64,000 nt of DNA from Pedobacter sp. KBW06 (GTDB lineage Bacteria > Bacteroidota > Bacteroidia > Sphingobacteriales > Sphingobacteriaceae). The position numbers and the translations under genes are program-made. The stretch is taken from contig NZ_QAJL01000002.1 in assembly GCF_003852525.1 (NCBI RefSeq), positions 337,907 to 401,906 on the forward strand. The letters run 5' to 3'. Of this stretch, positions 36,505 to 45,917 are shown piece by piece. Within the stretch, counting starts at the first letter, position 1, and every line of letters begins with the position of its first letter. Below the pieces are notes generated by a model. That model worked only from the letters and a program-made list of their open reading frames with translations. It searched no databases and had not been told where the DNA came from.

Positions 36505-38385
36505 TTACTCTATTTTATCGAGTGGCGGAACATTGGATTCAAACCCGCTGTATCCCTTATTCTGGTTCACACGACCATTGGCATTAAATCGCTGTACACT
36601 TGCAGGAACCGGCCACAAAACATGATACGGTGCAATTCTATATTTTACCCCCTGCAGGGTTGGAACTTCATTTTTGTAGAAATCATTTTTCTCCATGATG
36701 CGGTCGTAGAAGAAATTATTTTCCGAGAAGCTCGCCATTGCATATGATTTACCATTATATGCCGGCTTACCCGTCTGTGCAAAGATATAGGCAATCCGCG
36801 TCAGTTCTGTCTTCCTTGGTTCTTCCCAATACAGTTCCCTTGCACGTTCATCCAGAATGGTTCCGATGGTGACTTTGCTGATGTCTGTCAGTGGAGCTGC
36901 ATTGGACCTCGCTCTCACCTTATTGATGTCCTCCATGGCAAGGCTCAGTTCTCCTTTCCAATAATAGGCCTCCGCTCTTAACAGGTAAGTTTCTGCCACC
37001 CTAAAAACATACCAGTCTGTATTTGTACCACGTGGCGGGCTCCAATACGGATCATTGGCCAATGCATTGGTCGAGTTAATGAACACTTTATAATGTGGCC
37101 ATCCAAACCAGTGGCGGATGGTATCCAGTGCACCATTTTCAAAACGTGCAGCGACGTTACTGCTGTTATATTCCAGTAATGGTTTACCGTATAAGTCGCG
37201 GTCGGCCTGAATTTTTGAGGTTTTTAATGCCGGATTGTTGTAAACCAGGTCTGTCATGTTCATCCACATTCCTTTGGCATGCCTGTAATCGGTATTATCT
37301 GTCCAGATGTATTTGGTGCTATAAGGCGTACCGCGGTAACGGCCAATTCCACGGCCATACATTCTGGTTAGGGGGATTTCCGCATTGGCGGCATCAGTTA
37401 AAGCCGTGGCACCTGAAGGCGTTTTTACATTGGCAAAATGCCATGCAGGCACGGTGTTACGCATCAATTGAGAACCCAGGGCGGTAAAGCCACCAGCCAA
37501 GCCCTCTCTATCTACCACAAGAAACAACGTTTCCTTATTGTTTGGCAATGCTTTATTGTCCATCCGATGCAAGTCCCATACTACGTTTTTAGTTGCATCA
37601 CTGGCTGTACTTCCAAAACGGCTGGTCATCAGGCCGTATTTACTGCCATTCAACACGTTGCCTGCAGAAGCAATGGCATCATCAAATTTCCCCAATGCAA
37701 GGTTAACTTTTGTGAGCAAATGACTCACTGCTCCTTTTGTCACTTCCCCTCTGTTGGCATTGTCCGGCACGTTGGTTTGCGCAAATTCAAGATCTGCTTT
37801 CATTTTTTCCAGAATCACTTCCCGCTTCGTAGAGAAAAAATTATCCCGTGGAGCATCCAGGTCTTTTAGCATCAAAGGCACATCCCCAAACTGGTGTACC
37901 AGCCTGTAGTAATGATAAGCACGATAAAAATAAGCAGCGCCTAAAATGCTGTTTCTTTCTGCCGGCGAGCTATACACTGGTCTGTCGATATTACTGATCA
38001 CTGTATTTGCATACCTGACCCCTTTAAATTCTTCTTCCCAATACCAACCGATTTTATTGAAATCGGCGCTGTTCAGATTGGCATCCGGGGTGATGCGGGC
38101 AATCAGATCCTGGGCCGGGGTACTTTTGTCTGTTGTACCTTCAACGGCAACATCAGAAAAGATAGACTCTGTCAGCATAGGCGCAGAGTCACCAAAATAT
38201 TCCTGGCGGACATTTGCACCCAGTGCATTTAGTGCCCCTCTCAATGCGGCAACATTACTTAGAGAGGTTTCCGGAGAATACTGAGATAACTGATCAGAAT
38301 CCAGAAAGCTTTTCTTACATCCTCCCGCTGCAAGCAGTAAGACAGAGGCGACGTATATGGCGAGTTTTGTATTTGTTGTTTTCAT
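36505..38385 (-). CDS. SusD/RagB family nutrient-binding lipoprotein
   Basis: Surface glycan-binding partner of the SusC encoded 17 bp upstream. It has 626 residues, long for the family, with a lipoprotein signal (LAIYVASVLLLAAGGC, Cys23). SusD hallmarks include AAYFYRAYHYYRLVHQFGDVPLML, a TPR-like core, RVAETYLLRAEAYYWKGE and the C-terminal ARELYWEEPRKTELTRIAYIF block. The extra length is in the central insert before the C-terminal helices. The start needs no adjustment, as the ATG opens directly into the signal peptide. Confidence 0.94.
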   Translation of the reverse strand: MKTTNTKLAIYVASVLLLAAGGCKKSFLDSDQLSQYSPETSLSNVAALRGALNALGANVRQEYFGDSAPMLTESIFSDVAVEGTTDKSTPAQDLIARITPDANLNSADFNKIGWYWEEEFKGVRYANTVISNIDRPVYSSPAERNSILGAAYFYRAYHYYRLVHQFGDVPLMLKDLDAPRDNFFSTKREVILEKMKADLEFAQTNVPDNANRGEVTKGAVSHLLTKVNLALGKFDDAIASAGNVLNGSKYGLMTSRFGSTASDATKNVVWDLHRMDNKALPNNKETLFLVVDREGLAGGFTALGSQLMRNTVPAWHFANVKTPSGATALTDAANAEIPLTRMYGRGIGRYRGTPYSTKYIWTDNTDYRHAKGMWMNMTDLVYNNPALKTSKIQADRDLYGKPLLEYNSSNVAARFENGALDTIRHWFGWPHYKVFINSTNALANDPYWSPPRGTNTDWYVFRVAETYLLRAEAYYWKGELSLAMEDINKVRARSNAAPLTDISKVTIGTILDERARELYWEEPRKTELTRIAYIFAQTGKPAYNGKSYAMASFSENNFFYDRIMEKNDFYKNEVPTLQGVKYRIAPYHVLWPVPASVQRFNANGRVNQNKGYSGFESNVPPLDKIE

Positions 38386-38402
38386 TAGTGTTCTTGTTTT
38401 TA

Positions 38403-41400
38403 TTACAATGAAAGATTAAGACCTACCGTATAATACCTTGGCGTAGGGCCATCATTTTCCGGATCCCAGTAATTCCAATCCGGGCTATATACTGCCGCAT
38501 TGTTGACGTTCATGTATACTTTAGCTCCTTTAACCCTTACTTTCTCCAATAGACTTTTTGGAATGGTATAGGCAAGTGCAATGGTATTCAGTCTGATAAA
38601 AGAATTTTTCCGGTAAACGGCAAAGCTGGTTCCGCTTAATCCAGAGGCAAGCCTTGCATAATCGTTAATTGGATTGGAAGGTGTCCAGTAAGGGGTTACA
38701 TAAGAGTTCATACGGGAAAAACCTACGCTGCCCGGTTGATTTTTCGGCTGATCATTTCTTTTATATTGTCCCCAGCTGGATACCAGCTGAAAGGAGAAAT
38801 CGAAATTTTTATAGATGTTAAACTCATTTCTGATGGCCCAGTTAAAGCGCGGACTTTTATAACCAAGAAACTGTTTGTCCTTATCATCATAGCTATAGTT
38901 TCCATCCACATCCTGTAATTTGAAATCACCCGGTTTAATTCCTTTATTGAATTTATTGGCTTCGGCCACCTCATTCTCCTGCCATACACCAAGAATTTTG
39001 TAATCCCAGATCACATCAATGTCTTTCCCAATGAACCATCCGTTTCCAGGATCATCAGCTGGTGTAGCCAGTTTAATGATCTTGTTTCTGTTCATAAAGA
39101 AATTGAAGCTTGTATTCCAGGTGATGTTTCCGGCGGTAATATTTTTAGTATTCAGGTTCAGCTCTATTCCTTTATTGTTAACCTGGGCCAGGTTGGAATA
39201 AACATTCACATAACCTCCAACTGAAGAAAGCGATGGTCTCACCAGCAAATCCGTTGTCTTTTTAGTATACACATCTACGGAACCGCTGATGCGTTCTTTA
39301 AGGATAGAGAAGTCAAGTCCGGCATTGAAAGAAGCCGTCTGTTCCCATTTCAGTTTTGGGTTCGACATTCTGTTGCCAATCACTACGGTATTCACTTCCG
39401 AAGCTGTTCCACTCCCGTCTACCGTCTGATACTTATCAATTACCAGTTGCGATAAAGCCGCATATGGATCTACCGTGTTGTTATCCGGGTTGCGCAAGTC
39501 GCGGTTCCCGTTGATACCATAGGAGAAGCGTAACTTTCCGTAGTTGAGCCAGGTCTGTGATTTAAGGAAAGACTCTTCTGTGAAGGTCCAGGCAAAAGCT
39601 GCTGCCGGAAAAGTTGCCCTTTTAGATTGTACACCAAAAACGGAATAACCATCTCTGCGAACCGATAGCGTCAGGTTATAGCGCTGCATCAGGCTATAGC
39701 CCAATCTCGCCATCAAGGCATCACCGGTATACACTTTATCTTCACTGTTCACCGATGGCTTTACACCACTGGCCACATTGTGGTATCCCAGGACATCCGC
39801 TGGAATAAGGCCTTGATTTCCGGCCTGTGTCCACCAGGTTTGATATTTCTCTCCATTCGCCAGTAAAGTCACATCAAAATTGTGAATCTCAGCAATGGTT
39901 TTGTTCCATTTTAACAAATGATCCACCTGCCAGTTGTACCTCGTTTCCTGTGCACGGGTCACGATCCCGCCCGGTGTAGTTACATCCGGATTTTTGGAAG
40001 AACTGTGGTTAAAAAGCCGGAAATTATCCAGACTTGGGCTAAAGTTCAGCTGATAGGTAATTCCAAAAGGGAGTTTTACCCTCGTAAACAGACTGGCAAA
40101 CAATGTTGTTTGCTTATCCATTCTGCTGTTATAGGTCATACTCAGGAATGGGTTCCTTGCATTCGATCCATTGTCATCAGTCGGAATTCTCCTTAAAGTA
40201 CCGTCGGCATTGTATTGATCTCCGTACGGCGAAAGGTTTACGAGCTGGTTCCAGTTGGCTTCGATGGCTCCTTCATCCCGGTCTGCAAACTGCAGGTTCA
40301 TCCCAACGGTTAAAAATTTGGCAGCTTGTCCTTCAATATTTAAACGGCTTCTGAAAGTGCTGAATTGTCCGCCTTTAATCAGGTTTTCATTCTTCTGATA
40401 GCCAAGGGACATGTAATAGCTGATTTCTTCTTTTTTTCCGCCCATGCTCAAAGTATGGTCCTGACGCAATCCCCTTCTGAAAACTTCATTGTACCAGTCG
40501 ACCGTCTTGCCTTCCATGTAATTTGCCTTTTCATTGGCCAGAAGACCAAGTCTGTTGAGCCAAAGATCTAAAGGATCTCCATTTTGTCCGTTCAGCCATT
40601 GGGTAAGTGTAACCCCTTCCGGAAGGGCCCTTGGATCATTGTATAAATACTCAGGCGTTGCAGCTCCGCTGCGTTTTGCATCAGCGCGCCAGTCCAGAAA
40701 AGCCTGTCCCTGATAAATCTTCATATCCTGGGCCAGTTCTGCAATTCCGAAATTGGTATTGAAAGTGATCGTTGGCTTCTCACTTTTTCCCTTTTTAGTG
40801 GTAATTGCGACTACACCCGTTGCCGCTTTTGCACCGAAAACAGCAAGGGAACTTGCATCTTTCAGTACGTCAACAGCTTCAATATCATTTGGGTTGATGT
40901 CCGACAATTGTCCGTTATAGATCACACCATCGAGTACAATTAAAGGGGCCGTTCCAGCGCTCAGCGTTGTTTTCCCCCTTACCAGGAGGTCACCACCGCC
41001 TTTTGCACTGCTGTTTAGCTTCACGCTTAATCCGGCAATATTTCCCCTTAAAATGTCAGAAACACTCTGAGGGTTTTCATTTTCCAGCTGAGTGGCCTTG
41101 ATACTGGATATTGCTCCCGTTACATCTTTTTTATTTGCGGTTCCATAACCGACCACAACGATCTCTGAAAGCCCTTGACTTTCTTCAACCAGCACTACGT
41201 TGACCTGGGACCGGTTGTTGACCGGCACTTCCAGACTGGTATAACCTATGGCCGAAAAAATCAATACGGCATTTCCGGGAACAGCAATCACGTAACTCCC
41301 GTCTCCTCCTGAAGAGGTACCACTCTTTGAATTTTTTAGCTTGATGGATACCCCTGGAATTGGTGTACCCTGTTTGTCCTGAACGAGGCCTTTAATGCTA

Positions 41401-41471
41401 CGGTCCTGAGCGAAGGACAGTACGCAGCTCATCAGTACAAAGACAATAAGAAGAGTAATTCTTTTTTTCAT
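38403..41471 (-). CDS. SusC/RagA family TonB-linked outer-membrane transporter
   Basis: First gene of the third PUL (susC-susD-GH3-GH2). From ATG 41471 (MKKRITLLIVFVLMSCVLSFAQ) it has 1022 residues; an upstream extension of 26 codons was rejected because it hides the signal peptide. Order: carboxypeptidase-like domain (about 25-105, GLVQDKQGTPIPGVSIKLKN), SEIVVVGYGTANKKDVTGAI linker, plug with LIVLDGVIYNGQL and VDVLKDASSLAVFGAKAATG, and barrel ending NLSL. No STN domain and no regulator gene next to it, so control must come from elsewhere. No consensus -7 box was found upstream. Confidence 0.94.
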   Translation of the reverse strand: MKKRITLLIVFVLMSCVLSFAQDRSIKGLVQDKQGTPIPGVSIKLKNSKSGTSSGGDGSYVIAVPGNAVLIFSAIGYTSLEVPVNNRSQVNVVLVEESQGLSEIVVVGYGTANKKDVTGAISSIKATQLENENPQSVSDILRGNIAGLSVKLNSSAKGGGDLLVRGKTTLSAGTAPLIVLDGVIYNGQLSDINPNDIEAVDVLKDASSLAVFGAKAATGVVAITTKKGKSEKPTITFNTNFGIAELAQDMKIYQGQAFLDWRADAKRSGAATPEYLYNDPRALPEGVTLTQWLNGQNGDPLDLWLNRLGLLANEKANYMEGKTVDWYNEVFRRGLRQDHTLSMGGKKEEISYYMSLGYQKNENLIKGGQFSTFRSRLNIEGQAAKFLTVGMNLQFADRDEGAIEANWNQLVNLSPYGDQYNADGTLRRIPTDDNGSNARNPFLSMTYNSRMDKQTTLFASLFTRVKLPFGITYQLNFSPSLDNFRLFNHSSSKNPDVTTPGGIVTRAQETRYNWQVDHLLKWNKTIAEIHNFDVTLLANGEKYQTWWTQAGNQGLIPADVLGYHNVASGVKPSVNSEDKVYTGDALMARLGYSLMQRYNLTLSVRRDGYSVFGVQSKRATFPAAAFAWTFTEESFLKSQTWLNYGKLRFSYGINGNRDLRNPDNNTVDPYAALSQLVIDKYQTVDGSGTASEVNTVVIGNRMSNPKLKWEQTASFNAGLDFSILKERISGSVDVYTKKTTDLLVRPSLSSVGGYVNVYSNLAQVNNKGIELNLNTKNITAGNITWNTSFNFFMNRNKIIKLATPADDPGNGWFIGKDIDVIWDYKILGVWQENEVAEANKFNKGIKPGDFKLQDVDGNYSYDDKDKQFLGYKSPRFNWAIRNEFNIYKNFDFSFQLVSSWGQYKRNDQPKNQPGSVGFSRMNSYVTPYWTPSNPINDYARLASGLSGTSFAVYRKNSFIRLNTIALAYTIPKSLLEKVRVKGAKVYMNVNNAAVYSPDWNYWDPENDGPTPRYYTVGLNLSL

Positions 41472-41825
41472 GTTTGTTTGGTTAGAATTTATAATTGGTT
41501 TGCTAAAACTATTTGAATTTAATTGCAATACCAAGAAAAATAAAGCCATAAAACATTGATAAACAATTACTTACAATAAAAACAATACGGTTTAATCACA
41601 AGCAGAAAATGAGCTTTATCCCTGATTAAGATCAGATTAGCCCCTTTGTTATTTTTTGTCCGATACGGTAAAAAAGCATTAAAAATTTGTGTAAAAAAAA
41701 GGAAATTTAAGTCCAAAAAGCGCCATTTAAACCACTATAACAGGGTTTTCATAAAAATGGAGATGCCAATTATATCCCAAAAGATGATATATTTGGTTAA
41801 GAACTCCTAAAGCCCCGCTCAACCC
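41472..41825. other. Divergent intergenic region, susC / thuA-like
   Basis: 354 bp, very AT-rich. It holds a -7 box for the plus-strand gene (41788-41795) and no clear TAnnTTTG on the susC side. No open frame or strong hairpin seen. Confidence 0.55.
41788..41795 (+). promoter_or_regulatory. -7 box for the ThuA-like gene
   Basis: TATATTTG fits TAnnTTTG exactly and predicts a start near 41802, 24 nt before the ATG. No -33 TTG is evident. Confidence 0.5.
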
Positions 41826-42677
41826 ATGAACTTATTCCTTAAAATCAAGCCCTGGCTGTTGTCATTTCTACTGCTTTTCAGCACACTTGTAATGGCCCAA
41901 CCTGTACCAAAATTTAAAGTGATTGCTTTTTATACCGCAAAGAATGACCAGGCACACATCAGCTATGTTCGTGAAGCGAACAAATGGTTTCCTGAGATGG
42001 CGGCACAATACAATTTCCGATACGATACGACTGCAAACTGGAACAATATGAACGAAAAGTTTCTGTCGCAATACCAGGTCGTGCTGTTTCTGGACACCAG
42101 GCCGGAGGATCCTGCTCAACGGGCTGCTTTCCAAAGTTATATGGAGAAAGGAGGGGCATGGATGGGCTTTCATTTCGCCGCATTTTCATTGGCCGACTCT
42201 GCTTTCCCTGACAACTGGAACTGGTATCATCATCAGTTCCTGGGTTCAGGTGCCTATGGCAGTAATACCTGGCGGCCGACAACCGCGGTCTTAAGGGTAG
42301 AAAACCGGAAACATCCGGCGCTGCGGCAATTGCCACAGCGCTTCAAATCATCTCCAAATGAATGGTACCGATGGGAACTTGATTTAAGAAAGAATCCTGA
42401 TATCGACATCTTACTGGCAGTAGACAGCAGCAGCTTTCCCCTGGGTACAGGGCCTAAAGCCCATGAGATCTGGCATAGCGGTTATTATCCCGTAGCCTGG
42501 AGCAATAAAAAGTATAAGATGATCTATGTAAACATGGGGCACAATGACATCGACTATGAGCACCATACCAACAAAGAATTGTCCCTGACCTTCGACAACC
42601 CCATTCAGAACAAATTCATCATGAACGGGCTATTGTGGCTTGGGAACCGAAAAAACAACTCAGGATTCAAGAACTAG
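41826..42677 (+). CDS. Secreted ThuA-domain protein
   Basis: A 283-residue exported protein (signal peptide ending near LVMAQPVP) of the ThuA-like, glutamine-amidotransferase-like fold: FKVIAFYTAKNDQAHISYVREANKWF, VVLFLDTRPEDPAQRAAFQSYMEKGGAWMGFHFAAF and PVAWSNKKYKMIYVNMGHNDIDYE are family blocks. ThuA proteins are linked to trehalose and other sugar utilisation, often as domains of secreted sugar-related proteins; the reaction is not established. It is divergent from the third PUL, so a sugar-related role fits. Its end overlaps the convergent receptor gene by 18 bp. Confidence 0.88.
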   Translation: MNLFLKIKPWLLSFLLLFSTLVMAQPVPKFKVIAFYTAKNDQAHISYVREANKWFPEMAAQYNFRYDTTANWNNMNEKFLSQYQVVLFLDTRPEDPAQRAAFQSYMEKGGAWMGFHFAAFSLADSAFPDNWNWYHHQFLGSGAYGSNTWRPTTAVLRVENRKHPALRQLPQRFKSSPNEWYRWELDLRKNPDIDILLAVDSSSFPLGTGPKAHEIWHSGYYPVAWSNKKYKMIYVNMGHNDIDYEHHTNKELSLTFDNPIQNKFIMNGLLWLGNRKNNSGFKN

Positions 42678-44540
42678 CTTACTCCAGCCTCCTTCTCCCG
42701 CATTCCGGAGTTCTTTTTTGCGTTCCTCCAGCATCTTCTGCATTTTACTGTTGTAAGCCCAGCAGGTACTTTGCCGGATCAGCAGGATTTCAGACAATTT
42801 GTGGGAAGAAATCTTTCCTTTCGTGGAATACACCAGAAAGAGCATGTAAAATGCCTTGTTAATCGGGATTCTGCTGTTCTGAAAAATGGTATTGGCAATT
42901 ACAGACTCATCATACCCACATTTGGTACAGCGCCGGCTATAGGGAAGAAAACCGGAGAGGAAATGCGCATTTGCACATTTTCTACACTGGTACCCCTTTG
43001 CCCATTTTAACTCAGAAAGATACTTAAAACACGTTTCCCGATCCGGGTAAATTTTGCTGAACTCCTCAAAATCCACTTCATCCGACATGACCCTTGCTCT
43101 CGTGACCTTTTCTATATTCTGATGAAGCTCCTGGTTGTCTTTTTCCAGCATGGCATTCATGAGGGAAATTTCTTCATTCTGCTTTTCAATGATCGCCGCT
43201 TTATCCCTCACCTCCCGGGTTCTGATCTCTACCAATGAGCTCAGTTCTTTATTGAGGGTTTCCTGTAACCGTTCATTGATTTGAAGTTGTGTGATGATCC
43301 GTTTCTGTGCTTTGTCCTTTTTCTTTCTGAGCGTCCTGATGCTCTCACCAATGGCAAAGGAAACCAGGATCATTTCAATTACAAAGCAAAAACTCAGACT
43401 GTAATAGGTGATTGGCCCATATGGCAGCCAGCTTACATTCAGCAGCAAGAGTATTTTTATAGCGAAACCGAGCAACAGAAAACTATAACCAATCACAAAG
43501 AACCTGGCCGGTTTATAGCGGTTCTTCAGGATATAAATCCCGGTTCCATAGGCCACGAGCAAAGGAATCAGTTCAATTAACTTATAGCTGAAAAGGTGCT
43601 TATCAAAAAGGCATAAAATGAAGAAAACTGTTCTCAGGACGATGACCGCAACAATCAAAGTATACAGCCTTGGTGCTTTCGCCTTTACATAGAGAAAGTT
43701 AAGGGTAAACATCAATCCGAAAACGCTGCTCAGGAACAGGGCAAAACCAAAACCATATTCATTCCACCAGGGGGCATTGGGCCAAAGGTACTGAAATGCA
43801 ATTCCGTCGCTGCTCATCTCATACAAGCCAATACTCAGGTTGTACAATACATAGTATAGGTATTGCCTCTGCCTCACCGCAAAAAACATCAGGAGGTTGT
43901 ACAAACTAAATACGATGACCATCCCATAGAACAAACCAAAGATGAGGTATTCATTGAGTGCATACTTAATGAACCAATGCACGTCACGGAGCACAATGAT
44001 GGCTCCTACGGACTGGGAAGATTTCAGCTTTACATAATAGGTAAGTGCCAGATCGGAATTGTTCTTCAGGTCGTAGGTGAAATTTTTATGTCCGTATTCC
44101 CTTTTATTAAAGACATATTCTGTTCCAAAATAATGTGCGCGATATTGTTCTGCAGTGTCCGGAACAAATAAACTGACATGGTGAATAGACTGGTCAAAGA
44201 ATTCAAGAATCCAATGCTTTGAGGAAGCTTTGCTGTGCTTGATTTTGAACCGGTACCAATAAGAAGAGCCGGTATGGTAATTTTTAGGGGTATAGTTTTT
44301 ATTCGATTGAAACCTGGAATTGAGCTCAGGCTTTAAGATATCCGCGAACGTCAGGCTATTGGTTTTATCTTCCAGATATTGGATCTCTCCATAAGAGAAG
44401 ATATGGTGTGGAGTCTGGTCCTTAATTTCTACGACCTGCTGGGCTTTAGCCCATTGCATTACTGAGGCCCATAAGATGAACGTAAGCAAAATGCTTTTAA
44501 CACAAAGTCCCGGTAAAGACGTGTCATGTGGTTTTCTCAT
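42660..44540 (-). CDS. 7TM-DISM receptor fused to an IS1595-transposase-type zinc ribbon and HTH
   Basis: A 626-residue membrane protein with an unusual order. Residues 1-33 are a signal peptide; about 40-180 a periplasmic 7TMR-DISMED2-like sandwich (SSYWYRFKIKH, HWILEFFDQSIHHVSLFVPD); about 195-400 the seven-helix 7TMR-DISM segment; about 405-480 a coiled coil; about 497-605 a domain like the N-terminus of IS1595/ISXO2 transposases. That domain has a zinc ribbon (Cys519, Cys522, Cys538, Cys541), then NTIFQNSRIPINKAFYMLFLVYSTKGKISSHKLSE and a helix-turn-helix-like end. The DDE catalytic domain is absent. The cytoplasmic output normally seen in DISM proteins (kinase, cyclase or LytTR) is thus replaced by a probable DNA-binding module. 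Function inferred only. Confidence 0.85.
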   Translation of the reverse strand: MRKPHDTSLPGLCVKSILLTFILWASVMQWAKAQQVVEIKDQTPHHIFSYGEIQYLEDKTNSLTFADILKPELNSRFQSNKNYTPKNYHTGSSYWYRFKIKHSKASSKHWILEFFDQSIHHVSLFVPDTAEQYRAHYFGTEYVFNKREYGHKNFTYDLKNNSDLALTYYVKLKSSQSVGAIIVLRDVHWFIKYALNEYLIFGLFYGMVIVFSLYNLLMFFAVRQRQYLYYVLYNLSIGLYEMSSDGIAFQYLWPNAPWWNEYGFGFALFLSSVFGLMFTLNFLYVKAKAPRLYTLIVAVIVLRTVFFILCLFDKHLFSYKLIELIPLLVAYGTGIYILKNRYKPARFFVIGYSFLLLGFAIKILLLLNVSWLPYGPITYYSLSFCFVIEMILVSFAIGESIRTLRKKKDKAQKRIITQLQINERLQETLNKELSSLVEIRTREVRDKAAIIEKQNEEISLMNAMLEKDNQELHQNIEKVTRARVMSDEVDFEEFSKIYPDRETCFKYLSELKWAKGYQCRKCANAHFLSGFLPYSRRCTKCGYDESVIANTIFQNSRIPINKAFYMLFLVYSTKGKISSHKLSEILLIRQSTCWAYNSKMQKMLEERKKELRNAGEGGWSKLVLES

Positions 44541-44733
44541 TTAATTTCAGGCTAAAGCGGCTGTTTGGTTGCCGTAAATTTAAAAGAGTTTTTGAAACAA
44601 ACAACAAGAAAAACACACAAAACACTGAATATCAAATTATTGACACAAAATTGATACGCTTTAATCTCAAAATCTAAAGTGCTAAAGCTCAGTTTAAAGG
44701 CCAGTTGTAAAGCTGTAGATGTGGCATCTGATA

Positions 44734-44779
44734 CGCTTCAGGTACAATCCTGCTAGAAGGATGATTTGTACCTGAAGCG
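44734..44779 (-). terminator. Strong hairpin after the LLM oxidoreductase gene
   Basis: A perfect 14-bp stem (44734-44747 with 44766-44779) with further inner pairing, 5 bp past the LLM gene stop. There is no U-run after it on the minus strand, so termination is less sure than the structure. Confidence 0.6.
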
Positions 44780-44784
44780 ACAAT

Positions 44785-45792
44785 TTAAATTCCTTTAAAG
44801 ACTTCTGATAAGAGCTGATAGGATTTTAAACGTGCCTGATGGTCAAAAATATGTGAGGTTGTCATCAGTTCATCGACCTGAGTCTGATCCAGAAACTCCT
44901 GCAGATCCCTGCTCAGCGTTTCCTTATTTCCTGTAAAAGTGCAGGCCAGCATTTGTTCTGCCTGTTCTTCTTCATATGCTGTCCAGATCCCCTCCATCGT
45001 TTCTACCGGTGGCTGAAGTAAAGAACGTTTACCCGTCACGATTCCTCTGAACAACTGATATAGGGAAGTAGCCAGTTTATTGGCTTCCGCATCTGTATCT
45101 GCTGCAACGATATTGACACAAGCCAGCACATAAGGTTCTTTTAGATGATCCGAAGGTTTAAAGTTTTGTCTGTAAATATTGATGGCCGTAAGGAATTGTG
45201 CCGGCGCAAAATGACTTGCAAAAGCATAAGGAAGACCCAATGCCGCAGCCAGGCGGGCGCTGTCGGTACTCGAACCCAGAATCCAGATTGGAATGTCCAA
45301 ACCTTCTCCCGGAATTGCCCGGACACTGCTCGTACTGTTTTCTGCAGAGAAATAAGCCTGAAGCTTGAGTACATCCTGAGGAAAACTATTGGCTGCATTC
45401 ATACGCTCTCCCCTGATCGCCATTGCGGTTAACTGATCTGTCCCGGGTGCCCTTCCCAGTCCAAGGTCAATTCTGCCCGGAAACAAGGACTCCAGAGTTC
45501 CAAACTGCTCGGCAATAACCAAAGGCGAATGATTTGGCAGCATGATTCCACCGGACCCCACCCTGATTGATTTAGTACCTCCGGCAATGTGACCGATCAC
45601 AACTGAAGTTGCAGAGCTTGCTACACTGATCATGTTGTGGTGTTCTGCCAGCCAATAGCGGTGATAGCCCCAGCCTTCTGCCTGTTGCGCAAGATTCAAA
45701 CTATTTTTAAAAGTATCTGCAGGCTTTTTTCCTTCAATAACGGTAGCCAGATCCAATACAGAATAAGGAATGGAAGTCAGTTGTTTCTTCAT
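44785..45792 (-). CDS. LLM-class (luciferase-like) flavin-dependent oxidoreductase
   Basis: A 335-residue TIM-barrel enzyme of the bacterial luciferase superfamily, using reduced FMN or F420-like flavin to oxidise an unknown substrate. Typical blocks are [12 protein letters not shown] (about 42-53), [43 protein letters not shown] (about 76-118) and [27 protein letters not shown]. These match the subgroup of short LLM proteins known as MsnO8-like. It is preceded by its own -7 box and stands alone. The substrate cannot be inferred. Confidence 0.93.
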   Translation of the reverse strand: MKKQLTSIPYSVLDLATVIEGKKPADTFKNSLNLAQQAEGWGYHRYWLAEHHNMISVASSATSVVIGHIAGGTKSIRVGSGGIMLPNHSPLVIAEQFGTLESLFPGRIDLGLGRAPGTDQLTAMAIRGERMNAANSFPQDVLKLQAYFSAENSTSSVRAIPGEGLDIPIWILGSSTDSARLAAALGLPYAFASHFAPAQFLTAINIYRQNFKPSDHLKEPYVLACVNIVAADTDAEANKLATSLYQLFRGIVTGKRSLLQPPVETMEGIWTAYEEEQAEQMLACTFTGNKETLSRDLQEFLDQTQVDELMTTSHIFDHQARLKSYQLLSEVFKGI

Positions 45793-45808
45793 GTGAATAA
45801 AATAAAGT

Positions 45809-45816
45809 CAAAAATA
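45809..45816 (-). promoter_or_regulatory. -7 box for the LLM oxidoreductase gene
   Basis: TATTTTTG on the minus strand fits TAnnTTTG, with about 10 nt from the expected start site to the ATG. Confidence 0.4.
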
Positions 45817-45917
45817 CAACCAAAACATCGCCCCGATAAGGGCCAGCAGCTGATATGACTTTCAGTTCACATGTTTTCAATTATTTAGACACCAGTCAAA
45901 CAATTGGGCATTCCTGA

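Noticed and set aside
42660..43021. Intact IS1595-family insertion sequence
   Set aside because: Only the zinc ribbon and HTH-like part is present, in frame with the receptor; no DDE domain, inverted repeats or target duplication were seen.
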